From contig CAZVUO010000001.1 of the NCBI GenBank assembly GCA_964630235.1, positions 1 through 64,000 of the forward strand: a stretch of 64,000 nucleotides of DNA, in the 5' to 3' direction. Position numbers and translations under genes: made by a program. The DNA comes from JBFLYH01 sp964630235 (GTDB taxonomy: Bacteria; Oederibacteriota; JAAXVQ01; JAUVAV01). Shown here in pieces: positions 51,506-59,955 of the stretch. The notes under the pieces are model-generated. The model did not search any database. It was not told the origin of the DNA and saw only the letters and a program-made list of their open reading frames with translations. Within the stretch, counting starts at the first letter, position 1. Each line of letters opens with the position of its first letter.

Positions 51506-52144
51506 ATGAACCCCAAAGGAATGCTGCTGTGCGCGTGCCTGTGCGCGGGACTGAACGCCTGGACCCCCGCGCTGTCCGCTGACCGCGACGCCCTCTCCGT
51601 CATTCACGCGCGAAAAAGCGTGCGCAACTACGCGGACAAGCCGGTCAGCCAGGACCTGCTGCTCACCCTGGTGAAGGCCGGCATGGCCGCGCCCACGGCC
51701 GCGGACAAACGGCCCTGGGCGTTCGTGGCGGTCACGGACCGGGCCCAGCGCCTGGCCTTGGCGGAAGCACTGCCCTACGGCAAGATGCTGACGCAGGCGG
51801 GCGGCGCGATCGTGGTCTGCGGAATTCCCTCCAGGTCCATGCCCGGCAAGGAATCGGAATACTGGATCCAGGACTGCTCCGCGGCCTCGGAAAACATCCT
51901 GCTCGCGGCCGAAGCCCTGGGCTTGGGCGGCGTATGGGTCGGTGTGCATCCGGTGGCCGGCCGCGTCGCGGCGGTCCGGAAAGTTCTGTCGCTTCCCATG
52001 TCCGTGGTGCCGCTCAACGTCCTTTCCCTCGGCTACCCAACCGGCATGGAAAAACCCAAGGACAAGTACGACCCTTCGGCCATTCACTGGAACAAGTGGT
52101 CGAGCCCCCCGGCCGAAGGCCGGGGTAACCCTAGTCAACCATGA
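51506..52144 (+). CDS. exported nitroreductase-family protein
   Basis: The ATG at 51506 with GAGGTGA upstream gives 212 residues. A Sec signal peptide (GMLLCACLCAGLNAWTPALSA) precedes a nitroreductase domain: VIHARKSVRNYADKPVS, MAAPTAADKRPWAFVAV, ILLAAEALGLGGVWVGVHP. A signal peptide is unusual for this cytosolic family. The last 14 residues (SSPPAEGRGNPSQP) come from a GAGCCCCCCGGC repeat, so the native C-terminus may have been replaced. It is followed by a NosR-like membrane protein. Confidence 0.85.
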   Translation: MNPKGMLLCACLCAGLNAWTPALSADRDALSVIHARKSVRNYADKPVSQDLLLTLVKAGMAAPTAADKRPWAFVAVTDRAQRLALAEALPYGKMLTQAGGAIVVCGIPSRSMPGKESEYWIQDCSAASENILLAAEALGLGGVWVGVHPVAGRVAAVRKVLSLPMSVVPLNVLSLGYPTGMEKPKDKYDPSAIHWNKWSSPPAEGRGNPSQP

Positions 52145-52202
52145 GTCGTCGGGCAAATCGGAGGGCGAGATCCTGCGACGCCTGGCACCACCTTCAACCC
52201 CG
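52100..52202. repeat. GAGCCCCCCGGC repeat overlapping the nitroreductase 3' end
   Basis: CGAGCCCCCCGGCCGAAGGCCGGGG (52100-52125) forms a hairpin. CACCACCTTCAACCCC at 52187-52202 matches a block at 22252-22266. The element thus spans the end of one gene and the leader of the next. Confidence 0.5.
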
Positions 52203-53405
52203 ATGAAACGCATGTTTGGAGCGTCGCAGGACAAAGTGCGCCGCATCCTCTCCTCCCCCTGGCCGCGCCTGCTCCTGATCGCCGCGGTGGCGGGCTGGCT
52301 TGGTTTTGGCCAGTGGCAGCGCAGCCGCCAGGCCGAGGAAACCGGCACTCTGCTCTTTGCCCGCCAGACCGGGTGGGAGACCGTGCTGGCGATCTTTCCC
52401 GCCGCGCACGCGTTGCGGCCGCTGACCAGCGATCCCAGCCTGGCCGCGGTGGTGGACGCGAACGGGCGCTCCCTCGGCACCCTGCTGATCAGCTCCCCGC
52501 GTTCAGACAAAATCAAAGGCTATCGCGGCCCCACGCCGCTCGCGATCGGCCTGACCCGGGACGGCCGGATCGCGGGCGTGCGCCTTCTGCCCAATGCCGA
52601 GACCGGCGGATTCGTGCGCCAGCTGGAAGCCAGCGGACTGTTCCAACGCTGGGACGGCCTGCTGTGGCACGAAGCCGCGGACCTGAAGGTGGACGCCGTG
52701 ACCCGCGCCACGCTGACCTCGGAGGCCGTCGTCCGCACCCTCCAGCACCGGCTCGCCAGCCTGCGGCCCGCGGCGCTGCGGCACCCGGCCGCGCCGGCCG
52801 CCGTGGACTGGCCGGCCCTGGCCTTCCTGCTGGCCGCGGCCGCTATGTTCCTGGCCCCCGCGCGCCTGGCGCGAAGGCTGCGGACCTGGCTGCTGCTGGC
52901 CGCCGTGCTGTATCTGGGATTTGGACGGGGATGGTTTCTGTCGCTGGATCTCTTCGCGGGCTGGCTCCGGTCCGGCTGGTCTTGGCCCGGCGTGCTGGTT
53001 CTGACGCTCATGGCCGGACTGGCCGTGATCCTGCCCCTGGCCACGCGCCGCCCGTTCTATTGTTACTATGTCTGCCCTTTCGGCGCGGCGCAGGAACTGT
53101 TGTTTAGAATCTCTCCGTTCAAGAACCTGTGGCCGCGTTTCTGGCCGCCCTGGCTCAGCCTGGGCCGCGACGTCCTGCTCGCCGCCGCGGCCGTCCTGCT
53201 CCTGGCCGGCGCCGCCGTGGACCTCTCGCAGCTGGAGCCGTTCTCGGCTTTCCTGCTCCGGGCCGCGACCGCCTGGGTGCTGCTCTTCGCCGGAATCCTG
53301 CTGGCGCTGTCTCTCGTTTGGAACCGCTGGTGGTGCGTCACGCTCTGCCCCACCGGCGCCTTGCTCGACAGCTTCTGCCTGCGGGTTCCGGCCCGGAAAC
53401 ACTGA
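52203..53405 (+). CDS. NosR/RnfG-like FMN-binding and polyferredoxin membrane protein
   Basis: The 400-residue protein has an N-terminal membrane helix and a periplasmic FMN-binding domain (GYRGPTPLAIGLTRDGRIAGVRLLPNAETGGFVR). Its flavinylation-like site reads DAVTRATLTS. About five more helices follow, with two Cys motifs, CYYVCPFGAAQEL and CVTLCPTGALLD, as in NosR/PceC membrane reductase partners. Each Cys motif has only CxxxC, so the 4Fe-4S clusters look incomplete. The usual Gly of the flavin site is Arg. It may move electrons to the exported nitroreductase. The ATG at 52203 lacks a good ribosome site. Confidence 0.82.
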   Translation: MKRMFGASQDKVRRILSSPWPRLLLIAAVAGWLGFGQWQRSRQAEETGTLLFARQTGWETVLAIFPAAHALRPLTSDPSLAAVVDANGRSLGTLLISSPRSDKIKGYRGPTPLAIGLTRDGRIAGVRLLPNAETGGFVRQLEASGLFQRWDGLLWHEAADLKVDAVTRATLTSEAVVRTLQHRLASLRPAALRHPAAPAAVDWPALAFLLAAAAMFLAPARLARRLRTWLLLAAVLYLGFGRGWFLSLDLFAGWLRSGWSWPGVLVLTLMAGLAVILPLATRRPFYCYYVCPFGAAQELLFRISPFKNLWPRFWPPWLSLGRDVLLAAAAVLLLAGAAVDLSQLEPFSAFLLRAATAWVLLFAGILLALSLVWNRWWCVTLCPTGALLDSFCLRVPARKH

Positions 53406-53422
53406 ACCGCGCCGGAGGGACG

Positions 53423-53944
53423 TCAGCGGCCAGGCGTGATCTCAATGACCCGGTCGAGCGTCTGTTTCCCGGAGTGAAAAGCGGCGCCCGGCGGATAGGC
53501 CTGGGCATTGCCGATGTCCACCAGGAAGACCGTGAAGCGGCCCTTTGGGGACTGCTCCAGCACCACGTGGTAAACCACGACCCCGGCGCGGGCGTGGGTC
53601 ACGTGGTAATACACCTGCACCACCCGCTTGCCGGGCACCAGCTGATATGCCTCGAACACGGCCCGGCGCGGGGCCCCATACTGTTCGACCACGGCCTCCC
53701 AATCGGCCAGAAACTGCTCGCGGGAGGCCTGCGGACTTATCTTGATGGCCGGCGACATGCTGTGGTCGTAGGCCCGGCCGTACGCGCCCTCCAGCACCGC
53801 GGCAAAAAACTCATTGGCCGCGGCCACGGCCTGCTCCGGGTCCAGCGCCGGCGCAGGAGCCCTGACCGCGCACCCGGCCAGGACCAGCAGGATCCCCGTC
53901 CACTTCGCCGCGCGCACCGGGCGCCTCCTTCGGTTCGACTTCAA
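53423..53944 (-). CDS. putative lipoprotein, unknown function
   Basis: The 173-residue protein has a lipoprotein signal (GILLVLAGC, Cys near residue 25). The following domain (AVAAANEFFAAVLEGAYGRAYDHSM, VYYHVTHARAGVVVYHVVLEQSP) looks like the NTF2-like/DUF4019-type cystatin-like fold. No function assigned. It converges on the NosR-like gene with a 17-base gap. Confidence 0.75.
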   Translation of the reverse strand: MKSNRRRRPVRAAKWTGILLVLAGCAVRAPAPALDPEQAVAAANEFFAAVLEGAYGRAYDHSMSPAIKISPQASREQFLADWEAVVEQYGAPRRAVFEAYQLVPGKRVVQVYYHVTHARAGVVVYHVVLEQSPKGRFTVFLVDIGNAQAYPPGAAFHSGKQTLDRVIEITPGR

Positions 53945-53981
53945 CGGGCCTGGCGGATGCCTCTTTCGCGCCCTCCCGCCG

Positions 53982-55211
53982 CTACCGCGCCTTGGCGCCC
54001 GCGAGAAGACGGCGATACAGTTCGGCGTGCTGGCGCGTCATGAGCGTGTGCGAGAAATGATCCATCGCGAGAGCCCGGCCTGTTTCTCCCATCCGCATCC
54101 GCACCTGGTCGTGGGACAAGAGATGGATGATCCGGGCGGCGAGGGATTCGTGATCGCGGACCGGTATCACGTACCCGCAAATATTGTCCCGGATGACCTC
54201 CGGCATCCCGCCCATGTTGGTGACGATCATGGGCCGTCCCGAGGCAACCGCCTCGAGCATGGTCAGGCCGAAGGGTTCGGGGGCGCTGGAGGGGTAGATC
54301 GCCACCTGGCAGGTGGCGTACATGGCGGGCATTTCCTCGAGATGAAAGGTGTCAATCAGGACGTTCTTCTTCAATCCGAAGTATTTGATCAGATTCAGGA
54401 TGTACGCGATGTCCTTCTCCTGGCTCTGCGCCCAGTCAACAATGTTGCCCGCCCCGGCCAGCACCAGAACGGCGTCGCTGAATTTCTCCTGCACCAGCCG
54501 GAACGCCTTCACCGCCACGTCACTGCCCTTGGCCAGACCCATGCGGGCCGGGTGGAACACGACCCGCCGTCCGCGCAGCTGGGGGAACCGCCGCAGCATG
54601 GGAGCGGGATTGATGCGGGGGTGAAACTTGGCGACGTCAATCCCGTGGTGGATAACCGTGATCTTGCCTTCCTCGCAGCCTACTCCCATGAGTTCGCGCT
54701 TGATGAAATGGCTCACGGCGATGATATGGTCCCAGGGCACGTCCCGGGAAAGCTGGAGGAACAAAATGTCGTCCCAGGCGTTGTGCGCGGTTAGCAGCAG
54801 GGGAATGCCTTTTTTCCGTGCCAAAGCCGACAAGGTCTGGGCGTGGACGTAGGAAAAATAGTGCAGATTGTGCGCGTGGATCACGTCGGGTTTGACCCGC
54901 TCAAGGAACTTCTGCAAGGTGGCGCGGATCTCCTCCTGCAGCAGTTCGGGATCGTGGGTAAGCAGGTAATCCAGGGACAGGTAGGGGCTGCGCTGAACGT
55001 CAATTCCCTCGAAATTCGTGAATTCGGGCAGGTCGCGCATGGCCTCGGTGAGCAGGAATACCGTGTGCCCGGTCTTGGCCAGTTCGGGCATAAGGACCGT
55101 CAGATGGGTTTCCACCCCGCCGATGGTCGGCGGAAAAGCCCAGTGGATCTGGGCGACGCGCAGCGGCCGGCCAGCGGCCTGGTCTTTACGAGCGGCCTTT
55201 CGGAGCGTCAT
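53982..55211 (-). CDS. GT4-family glycosyltransferase
   Basis: The 409-residue protein has a GT-B fold: VAQIHWAFPPTIGGVETHL at the start, IHAHNLHYFSYV, VIHHGIDVAKF and the GT4 nucleotide-sugar site SSAPEPFGLTMLEAVASGRPMIVT (EPFGLTxxEA). AGGAGGG lies 4 bases upstream of the ATG. It overlaps the GH65 phosphorylase gene by 26 bases, so the two are made together. Retaining GT4 enzymes transfer from NDP-sugars; acceptor unknown. Confidence 0.92.
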   Translation of the reverse strand: MTLRKAARKDQAAGRPLRVAQIHWAFPPTIGGVETHLTVLMPELAKTGHTVFLLTEAMRDLPEFTNFEGIDVQRSPYLSLDYLLTHDPELLQEEIRATLQKFLERVKPDVIHAHNLHYFSYVHAQTLSALARKKGIPLLLTAHNAWDDILFLQLSRDVPWDHIIAVSHFIKRELMGVGCEEGKITVIHHGIDVAKFHPRINPAPMLRRFPQLRGRRVVFHPARMGLAKGSDVAVKAFRLVQEKFSDAVLVLAGAGNIVDWAQSQEKDIAYILNLIKYFGLKKNVLIDTFHLEEMPAMYATCQVAIYPSSAPEPFGLTMLEAVASGRPMIVTNMGGMPEVIRDNICGYVIPVRDHESLAARIIHLLSHDQVRMRMGETGRALAMDHFSHTLMTRQHAELYRRLLAGAKAR

Positions 55212-57528
55212 GCTTCCCTCCTGAATAGCCCCAGGTCACGGTGCGGTTGGGGATCAGGCGGCGGGTTTTACCGGCCAGGCGCACCGGCAAAACCGCTTTC
55301 TTTTTACTGGTTTCCCAGCGCAGCTTGACCTGCCGCTGTTCAACCGTGATCCAGACCGAATCCCCGCGCCACTGCAAGGCGAAAGAAACCGCTTTCCAGG
55401 CAGGCGGCAGGTGGGGTTCCACCTGCAGGACGCCGTGATCCACGCGTACCCCGGCGAATCCCAGCACCACGGCCTGCCAGGTCCCGCCCAGGCTGGCGGC
55501 ATGGATCCCGTGCTCGGTGTTGCCATGCACGTTTTTTAAATCCGTGAACAGCGAGGCCATCAGATACCGCTTGGCCTTGACCATGTCCCCCAGGCGCGCG
55601 GCCACGGCGGCATGGATCGCGGGCGAGAGCGATGATTTGTGCAGTGTGCGCGCCTCGTAAAAGTCGAAATTCCGCCTGATCTCCCGCCGGGAGAAAGCGT
55701 CGGGCAGAAGGTAGTGCAGCATGACCACGTCGGCCTGTTTCACAAACTGCGTGCGTTCCAGATCCCGCGCCGGCATGCTGGGCAGCAGCGGAATGAAATA
55801 ATCGTCCAGTTCGGGCAACGGCAGCCGGCGCAGCCGGAAGTAACCCTCGAAAGCCTCCAGCAGGTCGCCCTGGCGTTTCAGGTGGATCTGGCCGGCGATC
55901 CTCCGCCACTCCTCGGGCTCGCCGGTGCGCAGTTGGATGCGCTGTTCCGTTTTTTTCACGGCGCCCTGCGCCTTCTCCCGGAAAGCCCGGAGCAGGCGCG
56001 CGGCCGTGGCCAGGGTCCATCCGGCCAGGGCATTGGTATAGGCGTTATTGTTCACGTTCTCGTGGAACTCGTCCGGCCCGGTCACGTTCCTGATCTCGTA
56101 GTAGCGCCGCCGCCGGTTGTAGCCGAGCCGGCTGGTCCAAAACCGGGCCGCCTCAACCAGCAGTTCCAGACCGTACCGGAGCATGAACTCGTCGTCGCCC
56201 GAAAAGAAATAATACTGGACCGCGGCATACGCGATATCGGCGGTAATGTGCTGTTCGTACTGCCCGGTGGTGATGGCCTTGATGGTGCCGTCCAGGTCCT
56301 TGTGCCACTCCGGAGTGGTCTCCTCGCCCGTATCCGCCGACTCCCAGGGAAACATGGCGCCCTCGTATCCCCGCTGCCGCGCGAGAGCCCGGGCGGCGGG
56401 CAGACGGTGGTAGCGGTAGAGCAGCAGATTGCGGGCAACTTGGGGGAACAAATAGGAGAAAAAGGGCAGGATGAAGATCTCCGCGTCCCAGAAGGTGTGT
56501 CCGCGGTAGCCTTCGCCGGTCAGGCCCTTGGCGCCGATCCCGGCGTCGTGGTCGGCGTCATTGGCCATGAGCAGGAGATGGTAGAGGTTGAAACGCAGGG
56601 CCCGTTCGGCGTCCGGATCGCCCGCGATGCCGATATCGGCGTGCTTCCAACGGATGGCCCAGGCCTTGGCGTGTTCCTGGAAGAGGGCGTCAAACCCCCG
56701 GGCGGCCGAGCGTTCCGCATTGTCCACCGCCGCTTTTCTGATCCGGCTGGGATTGAGGTGCCGCGAGGTGAAGCAGGAGATGTAAAGCGTGAGGCAGACG
56801 GTCTCCCCGCGCCGGACGTTCAGCTCGAAGGTCCGCTGAGGCTGGCGGAAGGTGCGGTTGCGGTGCGTGATCTCCAACAGGGTGCCGTAGGCGAGCAACG
56901 TGGCTTTCTCGAAGGTCTTGACGCATAGATAATTGACGTCGCCCGCCTTCGCGACCTCGTGGATGTTGAAGTGCTTTTTGTCGCCCTCGGTGGTAATGCC
57001 CTTGTTCACCACCGAGGCGTTCACCGCCGTGTTCACGACCAAGGAAGCCGGACCGTCCAGGGGCTGCAAAAAGACCCGCATCACGGCCAAATGCCTGTTG
57101 GTCAGCGAGAAGAAGCGCAGGGATTGATAGGAAAAACGCTCCCGCTGGGCATTGGCGTAAACCGTGCGCCGCGCCAGGGCCGCGCGCCGCATGTCCAGCA
57201 CGCGCCGGTGATCCAGCACGTCCATGGCCGTTACGTCCAACTTCTGCCCGGCCGCCGATACCCGCAGGTCAATCGGGTTGGGCGCATTCACCAGCTCGGG
57301 CACCTGCGAGGTCAGGCGGTCAAACACACCGGCAAAGAATGTTCCCGGACAGCACCCGCGGGGATTCTCCTCCAAAATACCCCGGCTGCCGACATACCCG
57401 TTCCCGAGCGCGAACAGGGTCTCCTCGGTCCCCTGCAACTCCGCGCTCCAGTTGCTGGAATAGACCTGCCAGCGGGCATCGGACAAATAAGGGCCGAAAT
57501 GATCTCTGTCGCGCGCGAGTTTTTTCAC
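55186..57528 (-). CDS. GH65 disaccharide phosphorylase
   Basis: The GTG at 57528 with AAAGGAG 5 bases upstream gives 780 residues, the usual family length. It has the N-terminal beta-sandwich (ETLFALGNGYVGSRG), the (alpha/alpha)6 barrel (KGLTGEGYRGHTFWDAEIFILPFF) and the catalytic acid Glu487 in NVTGPDEFHENVNNNAY. NTEHGIHAASLGGTWQA follows. Such enzymes phosphorolyse maltose, trehalose, kojibiose or nigerose to beta-glucose-1-phosphate. Specificity is not visible. Coupling to a GT4 enzyme suggests a disaccharide made or salvaged in one pathway. Confidence 0.92.
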   Translation of the reverse strand: MKKLARDRDHFGPYLSDARWQVYSSNWSAELQGTEETLFALGNGYVGSRGILEENPRGCCPGTFFAGVFDRLTSQVPELVNAPNPIDLRVSAAGQKLDVTAMDVLDHRRVLDMRRAALARRTVYANAQRERFSYQSLRFFSLTNRHLAVMRVFLQPLDGPASLVVNTAVNASVVNKGITTEGDKKHFNIHEVAKAGDVNYLCVKTFEKATLLAYGTLLEITHRNRTFRQPQRTFELNVRRGETVCLTLYISCFTSRHLNPSRIRKAAVDNAERSAARGFDALFQEHAKAWAIRWKHADIGIAGDPDAERALRFNLYHLLLMANDADHDAGIGAKGLTGEGYRGHTFWDAEIFILPFFSYLFPQVARNLLLYRYHRLPAARALARQRGYEGAMFPWESADTGEETTPEWHKDLDGTIKAITTGQYEQHITADIAYAAVQYYFFSGDDEFMLRYGLELLVEAARFWTSRLGYNRRRRYYEIRNVTGPDEFHENVNNNAYTNALAGWTLATAARLLRAFREKAQGAVKKTEQRIQLRTGEPEEWRRIAGQIHLKRQGDLLEAFEGYFRLRRLPLPELDDYFIPLLPSMPARDLERTQFVKQADVVMLHYLLPDAFSRREIRRNFDFYEARTLHKSSLSPAIHAAVAARLGDMVKAKRYLMASLFTDLKNVHGNTEHGIHAASLGGTWQAVVLGFAGVRVDHGVLQVEPHLPPAWKAVSFALQWRGDSVWITVEQRQVKLRWETSKKKAVLPVRLAGKTRRLIPNRTVTWGYSGGKHDAPKGRS

Positions 57529-57561
57529 GGTGCTCCTTTGAGGAACCAACCACGCTATGTT

Positions 57562-57590
57562 CTTGTAACAAGGAACCGCGCTCCTGTCAA
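57562..57590 (-). promoter_or_regulatory. promoter of the GH65-GT4 operon
   Basis: TTGACA (57590-57585) and TACAAG (57567-57562) are 17 bases apart on the minus strand, 34 bases ahead of the GTG start. The spacing and consensus -35 are strong. Confidence 0.6.
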
Positions 57591-57608
57591 CCGCATACGC
57601 TCCGCGGT

Positions 57609-57733
57609 GTGGAGTGGTCCCCCGGACTAAAGTCCGGGGCTCCCTCCCTCCGCAATAAAATCCCGCAAATCATCTCCCCGGCCGAAGGTCCCTTCGGGAG
57701 CTGAAGCCCGGGGATTCATGCGGAGGGATTGAA
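57609..57733. repeat. about 125-bp multi-hairpin element, copy 2
   Basis: Near-identical to 30925-31030. It starts GTGGAGTGGTCCCCCGGACT and ends ATGCGGAGGGATTGAA. A 19-base block with CCGAAGGTCCCTTCGGGA is inserted in the middle. It fills the divergent gap between the GH65 gene and the membrane protein at 57825. Confidence 0.85.
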
Positions 57734-57749
57734 AAGAGCGAAAAAAACG

Positions 57750-57777
57750 TTGTACTTTTACACCCGTGGATTACAAT
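57750..57777 (+). promoter_or_regulatory. candidate promoter of the 57825 membrane protein
   Basis: TTGTAC (57750-57755), 16 bases, TACAAT (57772-57777), 47 bases ahead of the ATG at 57825. Confidence 0.5.
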
Positions 57778-57824
57778 GCAAGGACAGCGGTTCCGATGGA
57801 CATCCGTATCACAGGAGGGGCGGC

Positions 57825-58253
57825 ATGAAGCTGGGAAAATTGGTTTTGGGTGCTTTTCTGGCATGGGCCTTGGTGGCGGGGCTGGATACGATAACCAACC
57901 TGATCATTCTGGCCGGCAGCTGGCAGGCGGTGGCGCAAAAAGGGATCATCCCCACGGCGGTCATCAGCACGGCCAACGGGTTCTGGTACTTGATGATCCT
58001 CCTGCTGGCTGTCATCATCATGAGCCTGTTCTACGCCTACGGCGGAAAAGTCCTGGGGCTGGTTTCGGGCAAATTTTGGCTGGGATTCGGCATCGGCACC
58101 CTGGTCAATATGCGACTGCTGACCCAATTCGTATTCACGAATCTCTCCTTCGACATCGTCATCCTGGGACTGATCTCCAACTGGATCGGCTTTGTCGCGG
58201 CCGCTTACATCATCGGGTTCATTCACGGCCCCGGCGAGTGGGAAAAAGCCTGA
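57825..58253 (+). CDS. four-helix membrane protein, unknown function
   Basis: The ATG at 57825 with AGGAGG 8 bases upstream gives 142 residues: a first helix (GKLVLGAFLAWALVAGLDTITNLIILAG) and then three more (FWYLMILLLAVIIMSLFYAYGGKVLG, FDIVILGLISNWIGFVAAAYIIGFIHG). No family recognised. The PAP2 gene starts 56 bases downstream on the same strand. Confidence 0.75.
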   Translation: MKLGKLVLGAFLAWALVAGLDTITNLIILAGSWQAVAQKGIIPTAVISTANGFWYLMILLLAVIIMSLFYAYGGKVLGLVSGKFWLGFGIGTLVNMRLLTQFVFTNLSFDIVILGLISNWIGFVAAAYIIGFIHGPGEWEKA

Positions 58254-58309
58254 CGCAGGCCTGACCGCCCGGCGCATGCAAAAGCCTCCCCGGCGCGGGA
58301 GACTGTTGC

Positions 58310-59212
58310 GTGCGCCGGCGCCGCATCCGGACCTTGACGCCCCGCCCGCGCACCCCTTTTGTTCTCCTTCCGCATGACCAGACCAGCCTGGCTTATCTGG
58401 GACTGGTCAGCCTGGCATTGGCGCTTTTCGGGAGACGCCTGCCCGGCCAGGGCGCCCAGCTGGCAGGCTACCTGGCCTATGCAGCCGGCATCCCGCTGCT
58501 CGCGGCGGCCTGGGGCCAGTGGCCACGCAGCCGCTGGCTGACGTTCATCCGGCTGGGCTATCCCCTGCTCGCCATCCTATTTTTATACCGGGGCATCGAA
58601 GGCCATGCGGTGCTCCTGCACGGCCGCTTCCTGGACGCCGAGGTGGCGAACTGGGAGCGGGGACTGCTCGGCTTTTATCCCAACCTCGCGCTGGAAGCTA
58701 TTGTCTCCAAACCTTTGACCGAATTCCTGAAGTTTTCCTACTTCAGCTATTATTTCTATATTGTTTTGCCGCCCCTGCTGCTTTTTTTCAAGCGCCGGGA
58801 CGCCGATATGGCGGTCTTCGTCTTCACGGCCAGCCTGACGTTCTACGTTTCCTTCGTGGGATTCGTCCTGCTGCCCCTGGAGGGACCCCGCTATTTCTTC
58901 GGTGGGCAGTTCCGGATCCCCCATTTGGAGGGATATTTCTTCTCGACGCTCCAGGACTGGCTCATGGCCCGGGCCGCGGCGCGCGGCGCCTGTTTCCCTT
59001 CCTCGCACCTGGCCGTGGCCTGGGTCTCGCTGTTCATGGTGCGGCGTTATTTCGGCCCCAGGCCGTTCTGGCTGATCCTTCCACTCACGGTCAGCATGAC
59101 CTTTGCCATCGTGTACAACCGCTACCACTATGCAGTGGACGCCGTGGCTGGCCTGCTCACGGGCTGGCTGTGCTGGAACCTGAGCCGCTGGCTTCTCCCC
59201 CGCGCCGCGTGA
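58310..59212 (+). CDS. PAP2-superfamily membrane phosphatase/transferase, Aur1-like
   Basis: The 300-residue protein has about six membrane helices and PAP2 motifs near the C-terminus: CFPSSHLAVAW (PSSH) and YNRYHYAVDAVAG (HxxxD). The usual first KxxxxxxRP motif is replaced by EGPRYFFG. This motif layout is like PAP2_3 proteins, which include inositol-phosphoceramide synthases, as well as plain lipid phosphatases. The GTG at 58310 has GGGAG 9 bases upstream. Its stop overlaps the glyoxalase II start (GTGA). Confidence 0.8.
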   Translation: MRRRRIRTLTPRPRTPFVLLPHDQTSLAYLGLVSLALALFGRRLPGQGAQLAGYLAYAAGIPLLAAAWGQWPRSRWLTFIRLGYPLLAILFLYRGIEGHAVLLHGRFLDAEVANWERGLLGFYPNLALEAIVSKPLTEFLKFSYFSYYFYIVLPPLLLFFKRRDADMAVFVFTASLTFYVSFVGFVLLPLEGPRYFFGGQFRIPHLEGYFFSTLQDWLMARAAARGACFPSSHLAVAWVSLFMVRRYFGPRPFWLILPLTVSMTFAIVYNRYHYAVDAVAGLLTGWLCWNLSRWLLPRAA

Positions 59213-59922
59213 CCGCGCCCGAAGTTGTCATCCTCCCCGCGCTCAGCGACAATTATATTTATCTCCTGGCGGCCAACGGCCACGCCTGCGTCATTGACCC
59301 CTCGGTGCCCGGCCCGGTCAAAAATCTGCTCGCCGCCAGGGGGTGGACCCTGGACCTGGTGCTCACCACCCACGCCCATTCCGATCACTGCGGCGGAAAC
59401 CAGCGGCTGCGCGAGCTCACGGGCTGCGCGGTGGTCGCGGCCAGCCCGCACGCGCCGGCCGTGACCCGCGTGGTGGCCGACAACGAGACCATTGCCTGGC
59501 AGGGATCCGCATTTCAAGTGCTCGCCACGCCGGGCCACTCCCGCGACAGCGTGTGCTATTCCCTCCCGGGCCGGCCCGGCCTGCTGTTCACCGGCGACAC
59601 GCTGTTCGTGGGCGGCTGCGGCCGGGTGTTCGACGGCACGGCCGAGGACCTGTGGGTCTCCCTCCGCCGCCTGGCCTCCCTCCCGGCGGACACGCTGATC
59701 TACTGCGGCCACGAGTACGCCGAGGATAATTACGCATTTGCCACGCACCTCGCGCCCGGCCGGCCGGCCTGGCAGGAGCGGGCCGCGGAGATCCGCGCCT
59801 TGCGCGCGCGCAACCTGCCCACCGTGCCTTCCACGCTGGCCCTGGAGCTGGCCGCCAATCCTTTTATGACCTTGACCGGACCGGAGTTTATTGCCTTGCG
59901 CAGCCGCAAGGATTCATGGTAG
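59209..59922 (+). CDS. gloB: hydroxyacylglutathione hydrolase / glyoxalase II (metallo-beta-lactamase fold)
   Basis: The GTG at 59209 overlaps the PAP2 stop and gives 237 residues. Metal motifs: LTTHAHSDHCGGN (THxHxDH), TPGHSRDS and LFTGDTLFVGGCGRVFDGT, the glyoxalase II signature, then YCGHEYAEDN. It hydrolyses S-lactoyl-thiol esters. A much longer frame starting at 58519 overlaps PAP2 and is rejected. Confidence 0.92.
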   Translation: MTAPEVVILPALSDNYIYLLAANGHACVIDPSVPGPVKNLLAARGWTLDLVLTTHAHSDHCGGNQRLRELTGCAVVAASPHAPAVTRVVADNETIAWQGSAFQVLATPGHSRDSVCYSLPGRPGLLFTGDTLFVGGCGRVFDGTAEDLWVSLRRLASLPADTLIYCGHEYAEDNYAFATHLAPGRPAWQERAAEIRALRARNLPTVPSTLALELAANPFMTLTGPEFIALRSRKDSW

Positions 59923-59955
59923 CTTCAACCGCGATCCTTCCGTGGAGGTTCCTGC

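Noticed and set aside
58519..59922. 467-codon reading of the glyoxalase II frame
   Set aside because: Its first 230 codons are an out-of-frame shadow of the PAP2 gene. The GTG at 59209 gives a full-length glyoxalase II.
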